From a bacterium (lineage in GTDB: Bacteria > Zixibacteria > MSB-5A5 > WJJR01), in NCBI GenBank assembly GCA_035559435.1, contig DATMBC010000083.1, positions 1 to 41,973 of the forward strand: DNA of 41,973 nucleotides, written 5' to 3'. The notes under the pieces were generated by a model, which made no database searches, was not told where the DNA came from, and worked only from the letters and a program-made list of their open reading frames with translations. Positions 16,210 through 24,845 of this stretch are shown piece after piece (positions within the stretch are counted from its first letter, which is position 1; each line of letters opens with the position of its first letter). The position numbers and the translations under genes were made by a program.

Positions 16210-17559
16210 TCACGTCTTGCGTTCCTTTTTCCGGGCGGCCGGGAAGAGCACATTGTTGAGAATCAGCCGGTAGCCGCCCGAGTTCTTGTGCAGCGCCAGC
16301 TCGGTCGGCGGGTCATAAATCAGGTGTTGATAGTCTTCCGGATCATGTCCACCCAGAAAGGTAAAGGTTCCCTTGTCGAGGTTGCCGTGCAGGTAGCGGA
16401 TCTCGTTTTGTCCTTCCGCTTCGCCCAACAGAGTGACATACTTTTTCACCAGACTCTTTCGGAAGGCGGTCGTTTGTCCCATGAATCCACTGACGGCATC
16501 CTGGTGGCATTGCACCAGCATCGTCGGCACGGGGTCGAGCTTGGCGGAGAACTCAAACAGGGTGAAGATGTCCCCCTCCGGGCCCAGACGCGAGGCGATC
16601 CGGTCGGGGGAGGTGTCGATGTCGGAGTGCGAGTACTCGAAGGCATCAAGCGACACGGTGAAGTCGGTGAACGCCATGCAGCGTGAATAGTCCAGCCGCT
16701 GCTGACAGTCGGGATCCGGCGGGTCGCCGTCGAATTGCTCCGGCACGATGTCGGTTTCGGCGGCCGCCAGGGCGATGTCGAGGGTCTCCGGCGCCGAGCA
16801 CATGGCAAAGAGAAATCCGCCGCGGGAGACATAGTCCTTGATGGCCAGCGCCACCGCCTTCTTGCAGTCGGAGACCCGGCGGAACCCCAGCCGCTGGGCG
16901 GTCTCTTCGCATAGCTGGACGTCCTGACGGTACCACAGTTCGTTGCGATAGGAGCCAAAGAACTTGCCATACTGGCCCGTGAAGTCCTCGTGGTGCAGAT
17001 GCAGCCAGTCGTAGTGGTCCAGATCGCCGCGCAAGACCTCTTCATCCCAGAGCTTGTCGTAGTCGATCTGGGCGTAGTTGAGCACGAGCGTCACCGCATC
17101 ATCCCAGGGATCGTTGGTAGGCGGGACATAGATGGCGATCCGCGGCGCCTTCTCGAGGATGACCGATTCCATGTTCTCCTGCTCGATGGTGGCGCGGATG
17201 TCGGCTTCCTGGCCGGCATCGATCAGTTGGTAGGTCACGCCGCGCACGTCGCAGGTGTCGAGGATTTCACGGTAGACATTGGCCAGAAACGAGCCGCCGC
17301 GGTAGTTGAGCAGCCACTCGACCTTGATCCCGCGGGTCAGGCAATGGAAGGCCACACCGTAGGCCTTGAGGTGGTTGGCCTGGCTGTTGTCCATCGGGAT
17401 CAACAGCATCTGCGCCGACGCCGACGAGGCGGCGCCCAGCCCGGCAAGGAGCAGGAATAAGACTGGCAGGATCCACCGCACGGGGTGGACTGATCGGCGA
17501 TGGGCCCGTCGCATCCGGTCTACAGCGCGATTGTCACGCGTCAGTGGTCTTATACGCAT
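16210..17559 (-). CDS. Secreted protein of the family labelled asparagine synthetase B in FCB bacteria
   Basis: 449 residues from ATG 17559; ATG 17514 would give a more usual signal-peptide n-region. The signal core is WILPVLFLLLAGLGAASSASAQ. The mature start MLLIPMDNSQANHLKAYG, followed by VEWLLNYRGGSFL, matches an FCB family that databases commonly name asparagine synthetase B (recalled, not searched). I see neither the N-terminal cysteine of a class-II amidotransferase nor an ATP-pyrophosphatase loop, so asparagine synthesis is unlikely. Other features are IYVPPTNDPWDDAVTLVLNYA, YVSRGGFLFAMCSAPETL, TMLVQCHQDAVSGFMGQTT and FTFLGGHDPEDY. It lies 45 nt downstream of the DUF5683-like gene, probably in one transcript. 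Function unknown. Confidence 0.65.
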   Translation of the reverse strand: MRIRPLTRDNRAVDRMRRAHRRSVHPVRWILPVLFLLLAGLGAASSASAQMLLIPMDNSQANHLKAYGVAFHCLTRGIKVEWLLNYRGGSFLANVYREILDTCDVRGVTYQLIDAGQEADIRATIEQENMESVILEKAPRIAIYVPPTNDPWDDAVTLVLNYAQIDYDKLWDEEVLRGDLDHYDWLHLHHEDFTGQYGKFFGSYRNELWYRQDVQLCEETAQRLGFRRVSDCKKAVALAIKDYVSRGGFLFAMCSAPETLDIALAAAETDIVPEQFDGDPPDPDCQQRLDYSRCMAFTDFTVSLDAFEYSHSDIDTSPDRIASRLGPEGDIFTLFEFSAKLDPVPTMLVQCHQDAVSGFMGQTTAFRKSLVKKYVTLLGEAEGQNEIRYLHGNLDKGTFTFLGGHDPEDYQHLIYDPPTELALHKNSGGYRLILNNVLFPAARKKERKT

Positions 17560-17604
17560 AGGTTCGGCAAAAGATGGGCTCGGCTGAGAGGAAACTTTCA
17601 GTCA

Positions 17605-18207
17605 TTAAAAAGTGACCGTCAACGCCAGCCGCCAGCCATCGTTGGACTGTCGGTCGCCCCAGAAGTCATCCCCGGCGTCCCGTGTCTCTTCCAGGGTGAG
17701 CAGGTACCGGTCGGCATAAGCATCAAACATCGAAACGAAGACGGTGATCCCGGTCAGCCAGTAAAAATAGTTGCGGCGGTCGCTGGCGTGAGTGAAATCG
17801 GCCAGGTTGTCGGCATCGCGGGCGCGTTGGCGCCAGATCAGGGCCTTAGTGATCCAATAGCTTTCGATGGCAAAGTAGACCGCCGCCTTCTGCTTTTTGC
17901 CGTTGGACCACTGCCCCCAGCCGGGAAAGGCGACCGAGCGGAGCAATGCGCCGGTCGGCGAGGCAAAGAATCCCTGACGCTTGAGACGGCGACGGACCGC
18001 CGTGACGGTGGCGGTGTCAACGGCCTGATCACCGCCCAGCCGGAACTGCTCGCCGCCCGGATCGACGGGGCGGTGCAGGGTATCAACGACTGGCGGCGGC
18101 GAATCGCTGACCGGAGCGATGGCCTCCTGTGCCAGACCTTCCACTGGCAGCATGGCCAGGGTCATCCCAAGGGCACACCCAATGCAAATCCGTCGCGCCG
18201 TTGGCAT
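17605..18207 (-). CDS. DUF5683-like membrane protein
   Basis: 200 residues from ATG 18207, chosen because CGGAGA lies nine bases upstream and a signal peptide follows at once (RRICIGCALGMTLAMLPVEGLAQ). The motif LLRSVAFPGWGQWSNGKKQKAAVYFAIES is the DUF5683 signature as I recall it (a PGWGQ turn between membrane segments). Further on, YFYWLTGITVFVSMFDAYADRYL forms another membrane segment. It pairs with the downstream secreted protein at 16210-17559, suggesting a shared envelope task. Divergent from the sirtuin gene; the 101-nt gap must hold both promoters. Confidence 0.65.
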   Translation of the reverse strand: MPTARRICIGCALGMTLAMLPVEGLAQEAIAPVSDSPPPVVDTLHRPVDPGGEQFRLGGDQAVDTATVTAVRRRLKRQGFFASPTGALLRSVAFPGWGQWSNGKKQKAAVYFAIESYWITKALIWRQRARDADNLADFTHASDRRNYFYWLTGITVFVSMFDAYADRYLLTLEETRDAGDDFWGDRQSNDGWRLALTVTF

Positions 18208-18272
18208 AGGGGCAATCTCCGAGTTAACGGGCCAACTGTCCACGGGATAGTGAGTCTGGCCCCGGCTTAGCA

Positions 18273-18302
18273 TTGTACCCGGTCGGGAGGGCGGCGTATA
18301 TT
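18273..18302 (+). promoter_or_regulatory. Candidate promoter giving a near-leaderless sirtuin mRNA
   Basis: TATATT (18297-18302, 5/6) is preceded by TTGTAC (18273-18278, 3/6) at 18 bp. The ATG at 18309 is seven bases downstream of the -10, where transcription would begin. The only GGAGG is about 17 nt from the ATG, too far to act as a Shine-Dalgarno. Confidence 0.35.
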
Positions 18303-18308
18303 GGCCTG

Positions 18309-19079
18309 ATGTCAGGAATTACTCCCAGTCCGGAATTGGTGGACCGCTTGCGCCGGGCGCGATTGGTCACGGTCGTGACCGGCGCCGGAGCATCGGCCGA
18401 AAGCGGCATCCCGACGTTTCGCGGTCCCGGAGGCCTGTGGCGGGAGTTTCGAGCCGAGGATCTGGCCACCGCCGAAGCATTCGAGCGCAACCCCAAGCTG
18501 GTGTGGGAGTGGTATATGTGGCGGCGCGAGATTGTCGATCGGGCCTCTCCCAATCCTGGCCATTACGCGTTGGCGGCACTGGAGGCGGCCAGCGACGATT
18601 TCACCGTGGTGACCCAGAATGTCGATGGTCTGCACGCCCGGGCCGGAACCCAGAACTTAATCGAGATACACGGCAACATCATGCGCAGCCGCTGTCATGC
18701 CTGTGGCGCGCCGGCCGGGAACGCCGGCCTCGACGCCGACGGACAATTGCCGATGTGCGGCTGCGGCGGATTGGTGCGTCCGGCGGTGGTCTGGTTTGGG
18801 GAACTTCTTCCACCAGGGGCACTACAACGGGCAGGGCAGACGGCGAGACGCGCGGAAATCTTTTTGTCCGTGGGCACCTCATCCGCCGTCTTCCCGGCTG
18901 CCGGACTGGCCGATATCGCACAACAGGCAGGAGCGTATCTGGTGGAGATCAATCCGGAAGCCACGGAGCGGTCCGACGGATTCGACGAAGTCCTCCGCGG
19001 CCCTTCGGGAGTAATCCTGCCCTTGATCTGCCGGGCGTTGGGCCTGAACATTGCACCCCCGTGCCCGGTTACGCATTGA
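18309..19079 (+). CDS. cobB: NAD-dependent protein deacylase, sirtuin class III (CobB-like)
   Basis: 256 residues from ATG 18309. NAD-binding motif GAGASAESGIPTFRG (25-39), QNVDGLH (103-109), catalytic His121 in EIHG, and zinc cysteines C129, C132, C150 and C152. Y69 and R72 in WEWYMWRRE match the Tyr/Arg pair that selects acidic acyl groups in SIRT5 and CobB, so desuccinylase or demalonylase activity is predicted. RPAVVWFGE and GTSSAVFPAAGL complete the Rossmann fold. Its TGA overlaps the ATG of the lipoprotein gene by one base, so the sirtuin is translationally coupled to envelope and pyrimidine genes. An in-frame TTG at 18273 is a less likely start. Confidence 0.9.
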   Translation: MSGITPSPELVDRLRRARLVTVVTGAGASAESGIPTFRGPGGLWREFRAEDLATAEAFERNPKLVWEWYMWRREIVDRASPNPGHYALAALEAASDDFTVVTQNVDGLHARAGTQNLIEIHGNIMRSRCHACGAPAGNAGLDADGQLPMCGCGGLVRPAVVWFGELLPPGALQRAGQTARRAEIFLSVGTSSAVFPAAGLADIAQQAGAYLVEINPEATERSDGFDEVLRGPSGVILPLICRALGLNIAPPCPVTH

Positions 19080-21850
19080 TGACGCCGATGTCCATTGCCG
19101 CCAACCGCCGCTTGATTCTGCGCCTGCTCCTGGTCGTCTGGACAGCGGGCAGCACGCTGGGGCTGTCGGGGTGTGTGTACTGGAACACGATGTACAACGC
19201 CAAGAAGCTGTTCAAGAACGCGGAGAAGCAGAACAACCCCCAATTCGGCGGCACCAAGATGACCGCCAACCGCCGCCTCTACGAAGACGCGATCGCCAAG
19301 GCGGCGAAGGTGGTGCAGAAACATCCGAAGAGCAAGTACCACGACGATGCCCTCTTCCTCATCGGTGTCTCCTACTTCCGCATCGAGAACATTTCCAAGT
19401 CCGAAAGCGCCTTCCGCGAACTGCTGGCGGTGCATCCGAAATCGGAATTTGTCGAGGAGTCGCAGCTGTATCTGGCGCGTTGCCGGATGCAGTTGGGCGA
19501 CGAGCAAGCGGCCTACCGGACCTTCACGGAGCTGGCATCCAACGCCCGCAAGCCGGAGTGGCGCGCCGAGGCCACCTTCCAGCGGGGGATGTACCTGTCG
19601 CAGATCAACTCACATGACTCAGCGGTGGCGGCGTTTCAGTTGATTCTGGATCAGTACCCCCGGTCGGCGCGTGCCAACGAGGCGCGCCTGCTGTCGGCGG
19701 CCGAACTGCGCCGGCTGAAGCGACCGCAGGACGCGATGGCCCTCTATGAGCCACTGACCCGCGACGAGGAGATCGCAGTGCGATACCCGGCCCTGATCGG
19801 CTTTGGCGAGGCGTGCTACGAGGCCGGGTTGGTCGATTCGGGGATCGCGATCTTCTCCGCCATGGCCGAGGATGACGCCTACGCCGACTCGATCGGCACG
19901 ATTCGTCTGCTGCTCGGGGACGGCCTCGAACGGCAGGGCGATCTGGAGGGGGCATGGCGTCAGTACGAGCAGGTGGCGGCGGCGCTGGAACGCACGCGGT
20001 GGTCGGCCGAGGCGTACTTCAACATGGCCGAGATCAAGCAGTACAAGCACAATGATCTGGGGTCCGCCCAGGCCTACTACGACAAGGTCCGCGAAGAGTA
20101 CGCCTCCGGCGACCTGTCGGCGCTGGCGCTGACACGCTCGGCCAACATCACCAAACTGGCGCAATTCCGTAAGTCGCTCGGACGCGGCGAATTGACCAGC
20201 AGCGCATCGCGGGACAGCGCTCAATCCTATGACCCCGAGAATCTACCGCGCCTGGAGCGGCTGTTGAAATCATCGCCGCTGGAGGCGCGTCCCGTCGACT
20301 TTGTCCACTCGCGAGAGCGGCAGAAGTTGATCGACGACTCGCTGGCGGCGTTGGCGTTGTCATCGGCCGACGCCGACTCGGTCTCCGCCTATGGCCCGGC
20401 GACGCCGGACGAATTCAAGAATCCATTGGACGATCCCAACCGGTTCGGTCCGCCGACGCCGCCGGAGTTTGTCGGGTCGGGTGCCGCAGACACCGCCATG
20501 ACGGAAACGGCAAGCCGGGGTGACAGCGCCGGGGCGGTCGCGGCGGCGCCTGAAATCTACGGCCCGGTGGTCGATTCGCTGGAGATGCTGCAAAATCTGC
20601 GCGCCGAGGAATTGCTGGCCGTGGCGGTCTGGGAGGACATCGTGGCGGGCGACTCGCTTTATGGCCCTCCGTCTCCGGCCAAACTGTATGACTTCGGGGT
20701 CGGCGACGTGCTCGGCCCGGCGACACCGACCGACATCCTGATGGGCCGCTTGGCATCGGCGGTCGCAGACAGCAGCGCCATCCGTGACCGGGAATTGCGC
20801 GCGGCGTTGTGCGCCGAGCGCGAAAAGGCCTTCGCCGACATTTCGACGGCGGCGGAAACTCAAATGCAGCTGGCCGAGTTGTATCGGTTCGATCTGGGCT
20901 ACCCCGATTCGGCGCTGGTGGAGTATTCCGGGATCGTGGAACGTTACCCCGGCACACCGTATGGCGCCCAGGCGCTTTTGGCGGCGGCCGATATCTATGA
21001 ATCCGAGTTCGCCGACACCGCGGCCGCACGGGTGCGGCTGCGGCGCATCCTGGCAGAGTATCCATACACCGACTATGCCGGCGACGCCATCGCACGGCTG
21101 GGTTTGAAGGGAACCGACGCCGACACCGCGCATCCGGCCAAGGCCTACAGCGCCGCCGAAGACTTGTATCTGGTCGAGAACCGTCCGGGGGAGGCCATCG
21201 ACGCGTTCCGGGAGTTCGTCAAGAAATACCCATACTCCCGGCTGGTGCCGCGCGCCGAGTATGCGATCGCGGTCCTGACCGACCGGTACTTCCCGCGTGA
21301 AGACTCCTCCGTCATCTGGGCGTATCAGGAGATCGCCTCGACTTACGCGCAGACGGAATTGGCGGTCGCGGCCACGCAGCGGTTGACGCCGACGGTCCCG
21401 CGCCCGCGTCCCCGGTCGGCGCCCGCGCCGAAGCGTGATGAAGCGACCGTACAGAGTGGGGGCACCGCCTCAGCCGCCGACAGTGGCGCAGCGAAGGCCA
21501 CCGAATTGCCACGGGCGCCCCGTCCCAAATTCGCCGGGCAGGTGGAGTTCCCCTCCGCCGATGTCGGCGTCATCACCCGTGAAGTGGTCGTGGTTTATCG
21601 CATCGTGATTGACTATTCGGGGCGGATTTCCGAGTATGAACTGATCCAGAAGTCGCCGTCGGAGGATCTGAACGAGGCGACACGGCGAGCGATCATGCAG
21701 ACCACATTCGACCCCGATTCGATCCCGGTGGAGTCGTTGAACATTCCGTACCGCTACGAGATGCGTATCACACCCCCGGCGCCCGATCCCAACGAGCTCG
21801 ACTGGTACAACCGCACCGGAGGACAGCCGCAGATACCCGGCCAACCGTGA
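19079..21850 (+). CDS. TPR lipoprotein with TonB-like C-terminal domain
   Basis: 923 residues from ATG 19079. A type II signal peptide ends in LGLSGC (lipidated C32). Residues about 60-400 hold TPR-like helical repeats of BamD/YbgF style (HPKSKYHDDALFLIGVSYF and similar), with a second TPR block about 590-760. Between them lies a disordered linker with a recurrent short motif: YGPATP 438, FGPPTP 456, YGPVVD 494, YGPPSP 528, LGPATP 545. A Pro/Ala-rich stretch is followed by a TonB C-terminal-like domain (about 820-905; VVVVYRIVIDYSGRISEYEL, ATRRAIMQTTFDP). Such domains usually span the periplasm from the inner membrane, so lipid anchoring is unusual. Likely an envelope assembly or scaffold protein; exact role unknown. 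Confidence 0.75.
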   Translation: MTPMSIAANRRLILRLLLVVWTAGSTLGLSGCVYWNTMYNAKKLFKNAEKQNNPQFGGTKMTANRRLYEDAIAKAAKVVQKHPKSKYHDDALFLIGVSYFRIENISKSESAFRELLAVHPKSEFVEESQLYLARCRMQLGDEQAAYRTFTELASNARKPEWRAEATFQRGMYLSQINSHDSAVAAFQLILDQYPRSARANEARLLSAAELRRLKRPQDAMALYEPLTRDEEIAVRYPALIGFGEACYEAGLVDSGIAIFSAMAEDDAYADSIGTIRLLLGDGLERQGDLEGAWRQYEQVAAALERTRWSAEAYFNMAEIKQYKHNDLGSAQAYYDKVREEYASGDLSALALTRSANITKLAQFRKSLGRGELTSSASRDSAQSYDPENLPRLERLLKSSPLEARPVDFVHSRERQKLIDDSLAALALSSADADSVSAYGPATPDEFKNPLDDPNRFGPPTPPEFVGSGAADTAMTETASRGDSAGAVAAAPEIYGPVVDSLEMLQNLRAEELLAVAVWEDIVAGDSLYGPPSPAKLYDFGVGDVLGPATPTDILMGRLASAVADSSAIRDRELRAALCAEREKAFADISTAAETQMQLAELYRFDLGYPDSALVEYSGIVERYPGTPYGAQALLAAADIYESEFADTAAARVRLRRILAEYPYTDYAGDAIARLGLKGTDADTAHPAKAYSAAEDLYLVENRPGEAIDAFREFVKKYPYSRLVPRAEYAIAVLTDRYFPREDSSVIWAYQEIASTYAQTELAVAATQRLTPTVPRPRPRSAPAPKRDEATVQSGGTASAADSGAAKATELPRAPRPKFAGQVEFPSADVGVITREVVVVYRIVIDYSGRISEYELIQKSPSEDLNEATRRAIMQTTFDPDSIPVESLNIPYRYEMRITPPAPDPNELDWYNRTGGQPQIPGQP

Positions 21851-22659
21851 AGCACCGACTGACCTCGACGCTTGTCTGGACCCGACGTGTCGGGCCCAAC
21901 ATTTTTCAGCAGCGCTTCCATCAACCAACGATTGCCCGCGCGGCCAAGGCGGGGCAATTTGTCCATATTCTGCCCGCCGATGACCTCCTGTTCCGGCGCG
22001 CCTTTTCGATCTACGCCGCCGATCCGAAGGCGGGCACCTACGATGTCCTGCATCAGGTGCTCGGCGTCGGGACACGCTCGCTGGCCAACGATCCGGTGGG
22101 GTCCGAACTGGACACGCTGGGGCCGTTGGGGAATCGCTTCACGCCACCGCCACCGGGACACACGGCGGTCCTCGTGGGCGGCGGACTGGGTATGGCGCCC
22201 CTGCGCCTGTGGGCGTTGGAGCAACTGCGGCAATCATCACGGCGAAGATCCGCGCCCCTCCCGGTGATGATTCTGGGCGTGCGCACCAAAGCACAGGCGG
22301 TTGCGCCCTATCAATTGGCGCAACATGGCTTGCGACCAGTCTGGGCCAGCGACGACGGAAGCAAGGGATTTCACGGCACGGCGGTCGCGCTGTTCGATCA
22401 CCTCGTGCAGAGCGGAAAACTGAACGGATCCCGTATCGCGGTATACGGCTGCGGACCGGAGCCGATGATGAGCGCGTTGGCGAAGGTGTGTGCCGCACAC
22501 GGGACCTTCTGCGAAGTCTCGCTCGAACGTTCGATGCCGTGCGGGTACGGCGTGTGTATGGGATGTGTGGTGCAGGGTCGGGATCGGTCCGGATACGAGA
22601 CGTTTCTTCGGGTCTGCCGGGATGGGCCGGTCTTCGACGCCTCGACGATTGTCTTCTGA
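21847..22659 (+). CDS. pyrK: Dihydroorotate dehydrogenase electron transfer subunit (PyrK)
   Basis: 270 residues from GTG 21847, overlapping the previous TGA. The FAD-binding half contains RAFSIYAADP and HQVLGVGTRSLANDPVGSELDTLGPLGNRF. The NAD-binding half has VLVGGGLGMAPLRLW and YGCGPEPMMSAL. The C-terminus carries the [2Fe-2S] cysteines in MPCGYGVCMGCVV and FLRVCRDGPVF. It passes electrons from PyrD to NAD+ in the class 1B dihydroorotate dehydrogenase of pyrimidine synthesis. Stop and start with pyrD overlap (TGATG), as expected for subunits of one complex. Confidence 0.93.
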   Translation: MKHRLTSTLVWTRRVGPNIFQQRFHQPTIARAAKAGQFVHILPADDLLFRRAFSIYAADPKAGTYDVLHQVLGVGTRSLANDPVGSELDTLGPLGNRFTPPPPGHTAVLVGGGLGMAPLRLWALEQLRQSSRRRSAPLPVMILGVRTKAQAVAPYQLAQHGLRPVWASDDGSKGFHGTAVALFDHLVQSGKLNGSRIAVYGCGPEPMMSALAKVCAAHGTFCEVSLERSMPCGYGVCMGCVVQGRDRSGYETFLRVCRDGPVFDASTIVF

Positions 22660-23594
22660 TGAAACCGAAAGCGACCAAGGCGCCCGCGGTTGATCTGTCT
22701 GTCGAGATCGCCGGGTTGCGTTTTGCCACGCCGATCTGGACCGCCTCCGGCACCGCCGGCGTGGGCGAAGAGGTGGCGGAGTGGTGCGACACGGCGCGTC
22801 TGGGAGCGATGGTGACCAAGTCGGTGTCGCTGGAGCCGCGGTCGGGACATCCCTATCCCCGCACCTGCGAGACGGCCGGCGGGATGCTTAATGCGATTGG
22901 CCTGCAGAACAAAGGCGTCGAGGATTTCATCCGCGACGAACTGCCGCGGCTGCGCGCGATGGCGACGCGCGTGGTGGTCAACATCGTCGGGCACACGCAG
23001 GAGGATTACGTCGGCATGGCGCGTCGCCTGGCGCGGGAGCGCGGGATCGACATGCTTGAGCTCAATCTCTCCTGCCCGAATGTCGCGCGGGGCATCGACA
23101 ACGGCTCCGATCCGGCCTGGGTCGAGGAGTGCGTGGGCAAAGTGCGCGCCGCCACTCGCGCGCCGCTGGTGGTGAAACTGACGCCGAATACCAACGACAT
23201 CGCATCGCTGGCGCGCGCGGCCGAGCGGGGCGGGGCCGACGCCATCTCGGCCATCAACACGCTGGTCGGCATGTCGGTCAACTACCACACATTCAAGCCG
23301 CGGTTGTCGAATGTCACCGGGGGACTTTCCGGCCCGGCGATCAAGCCCGTGGCGCTGGCCTGTGTCCACAAGATCGTGCGCGCGGTGAAGATTCCGGTCA
23401 TCGGCATCGGCGGGATTGCCTCGGGCACCGACGCCGCCGAATTCCTGATTGTCGGCGCGCGCGCGGTGCAGGTGGGCACCGCCAATTTCCGCATGCCCGA
23501 TGCGCCGATCCGCGTGGCCGACGAGCTGGCCGCCTATCTGGCCGCCAAGGGCATCGGGCGGGCGACCGACCTGATCGGCCGCCTGTCGCTTTGA
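22659..23594 (+). CDS. pyrD: Dihydroorotate dehydrogenase catalytic subunit, class 1B (PyrD)
   Basis: 311 residues from ATG 22659. A TIM barrel with TASGTAGVGEE, GAMVTKSVSLEPRSGHPYPR, GMLNAIGLQNKGVE and LELNLSCPNV. The class 1B catalytic cysteine is C in NLSCPN. KLTPNTNDI, SAINTLVGM, GLSGPAIKPVAL and IGIGGIASGTDAAEFLIVGA are the FMN and phosphate sites. It oxidises dihydroorotate to orotate and hands electrons to PyrK. Length is typical. Confidence 0.95.
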   Translation: MKPKATKAPAVDLSVEIAGLRFATPIWTASGTAGVGEEVAEWCDTARLGAMVTKSVSLEPRSGHPYPRTCETAGGMLNAIGLQNKGVEDFIRDELPRLRAMATRVVVNIVGHTQEDYVGMARRLARERGIDMLELNLSCPNVARGIDNGSDPAWVEECVGKVRAATRAPLVVKLTPNTNDIASLARAAERGGADAISAINTLVGMSVNYHTFKPRLSNVTGGLSGPAIKPVALACVHKIVRAVKIPVIGIGGIASGTDAAEFLIVGARAVQVGTANFRMPDAPIRVADELAAYLAAKGIGRATDLIGRLSL

Positions 23595-23716
23595 CCCGCT
23601 TCGGCTCTGTCTGCTGCTGAAACCTTTCGCAGGCCCCCCCGTAGTAGTCTGGATGTCAGCCCGCGGCGCCACGGCGGCCGTGGTTACACCGGACAAATGC
23701 ACTCGGGGAGTCACCC

Positions 23717-24814
23717 ATGGTCAAGAAGATCGGATTGGGCGTAATCGGAATCGTTGTCGTCGCCGGCCTCCTCTTCATCATTCAGAACCGCTCCGGACAC
23801 ACCGACGCATCCTTCAAACTGGTCAAAGTGGATCGCGGCACGATCATCGACAAGGCGCTGGCCATCGGGCGCATCGAGCCGGACAACGAGATCGCGATCA
23901 AATCAAAGATCTCCGGCTTGGTCAAAAAGCTGCACGTCGAGATCGGCGACTCGGTCGATGTCGGTGACCCGTTGATCGAGGTGGCGCCCGACCCGACGCC
24001 GCTGGAGTATGCCGAGGCCAAGCGCAATGTCGAGCTGGCCGCGGTCGAATACGACAACGCGCTGCGTGAGTACAACCGCGCGCAGGAGATGCTGGCGCAG
24101 AAGCACATCTCCGATCAGGAATATGAAAGGGCGCGTCAACGCCGCGACGAGGCCGATTTGCGCCGCAAGCTGGCCGAGGAGCGGCTCTCCCTCATCGAAT
24201 CGGGCAAGGTCCAGATCGCCGGCAAGGCGGTCGAATCGACGATCCGTTCGCCCGTCGCCGGCACGGTGCTCGCCCGTCATGTCAACCAGGGCGATCCGGT
24301 GGTGCCGTTGACCTCGTTCCAGGAGGGCACCGAACTGCTGACCCTGGCTTCAATGGAACGTCTGCTGTTCAAGGGCACGGTCGATGAGATCGACGTCGGC
24401 AAGCTGTCGATCGGCATGCCGGTGGAGATTAAGATCGGGGCGTTGCCGGAATCAAAGGTCAAAGGCGAGCTCTACAAGATTTCCCCCAAGGCGCGCAAGG
24501 AAGACAACGCCGTCATCTTCGATGTCGAAATCCAGTTGACCGAGGTGGGCGATGGGACGCAACTGCGCGCCGGCTACTCGGCCAACGCCGAGATTGTGAT
24601 CAATCGCAAGGACTCGGTGCTGGTGCTGCCGGAGCGTCTGGTGACCTTTCGCGCCGATTCCGCCTATGTGGAAGTCCCCAGCACCGAGAAGCCCAACGAG
24701 GCCAGGGAGATTCCGATCAAGACCGGATTGTCCGACGGCCTGCAGGTGGAGATTCTGGCGGGGCTGGAACAGGGCGCGGAAGTGATCGAGCGTCCACCCA
24801 AACAGATTCAATAG
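23717..24814 (+). CDS. MacA/HlyD-like periplasmic adaptor of an ABC exporter
   Basis: 365 residues. An N-terminal membrane anchor (GLGVIGIVVVAGLLFII) is followed by a barrel-sandwich half-motif (IKSKISGLVKKLHVEIGDSVDVGDPLIEV). A coiled-coil hairpin follows at about 96-170 (EYNRAQEMLAQKHISDQEYERARQRRDEADL), then the second half-motif (IRSPVAGTVLARHVNQGDPV) and a beta-barrel region. GGGGAG lies about seven bases before ATG 23717. It starts the cluster adaptor, permease, permease, ATPase. It should link the inner-membrane transporter to an outer-membrane TolC-like partner, which is not in the window. Confidence 0.88.
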   Translation: MVKKIGLGVIGIVVVAGLLFIIQNRSGHTDASFKLVKVDRGTIIDKALAIGRIEPDNEIAIKSKISGLVKKLHVEIGDSVDVGDPLIEVAPDPTPLEYAEAKRNVELAAVEYDNALREYNRAQEMLAQKHISDQEYERARQRRDEADLRRKLAEERLSLIESGKVQIAGKAVESTIRSPVAGTVLARHVNQGDPVVPLTSFQEGTELLTLASMERLLFKGTVDEIDVGKLSIGMPVEIKIGALPESKVKGELYKISPKARKEDNAVIFDVEIQLTEVGDGTQLRAGYSANAEIVINRKDSVLVLPERLVTFRADSAYVEVPSTEKPNEAREIPIKTGLSDGLQVEILAGLEQGAEVIERPPKQIQ

Positions 24815-24845
24815 CGCGCGACACCGACCGGCGGCAGAAGACATC

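Noticed and set aside
18437-19078. N-terminal extension of the TPR lipoprotein reading frame through the sirtuin gene
   Set aside because: The extension is an out-of-frame reading of the sirtuin; the lipoprotein signal peptide starts at ATG 19079.
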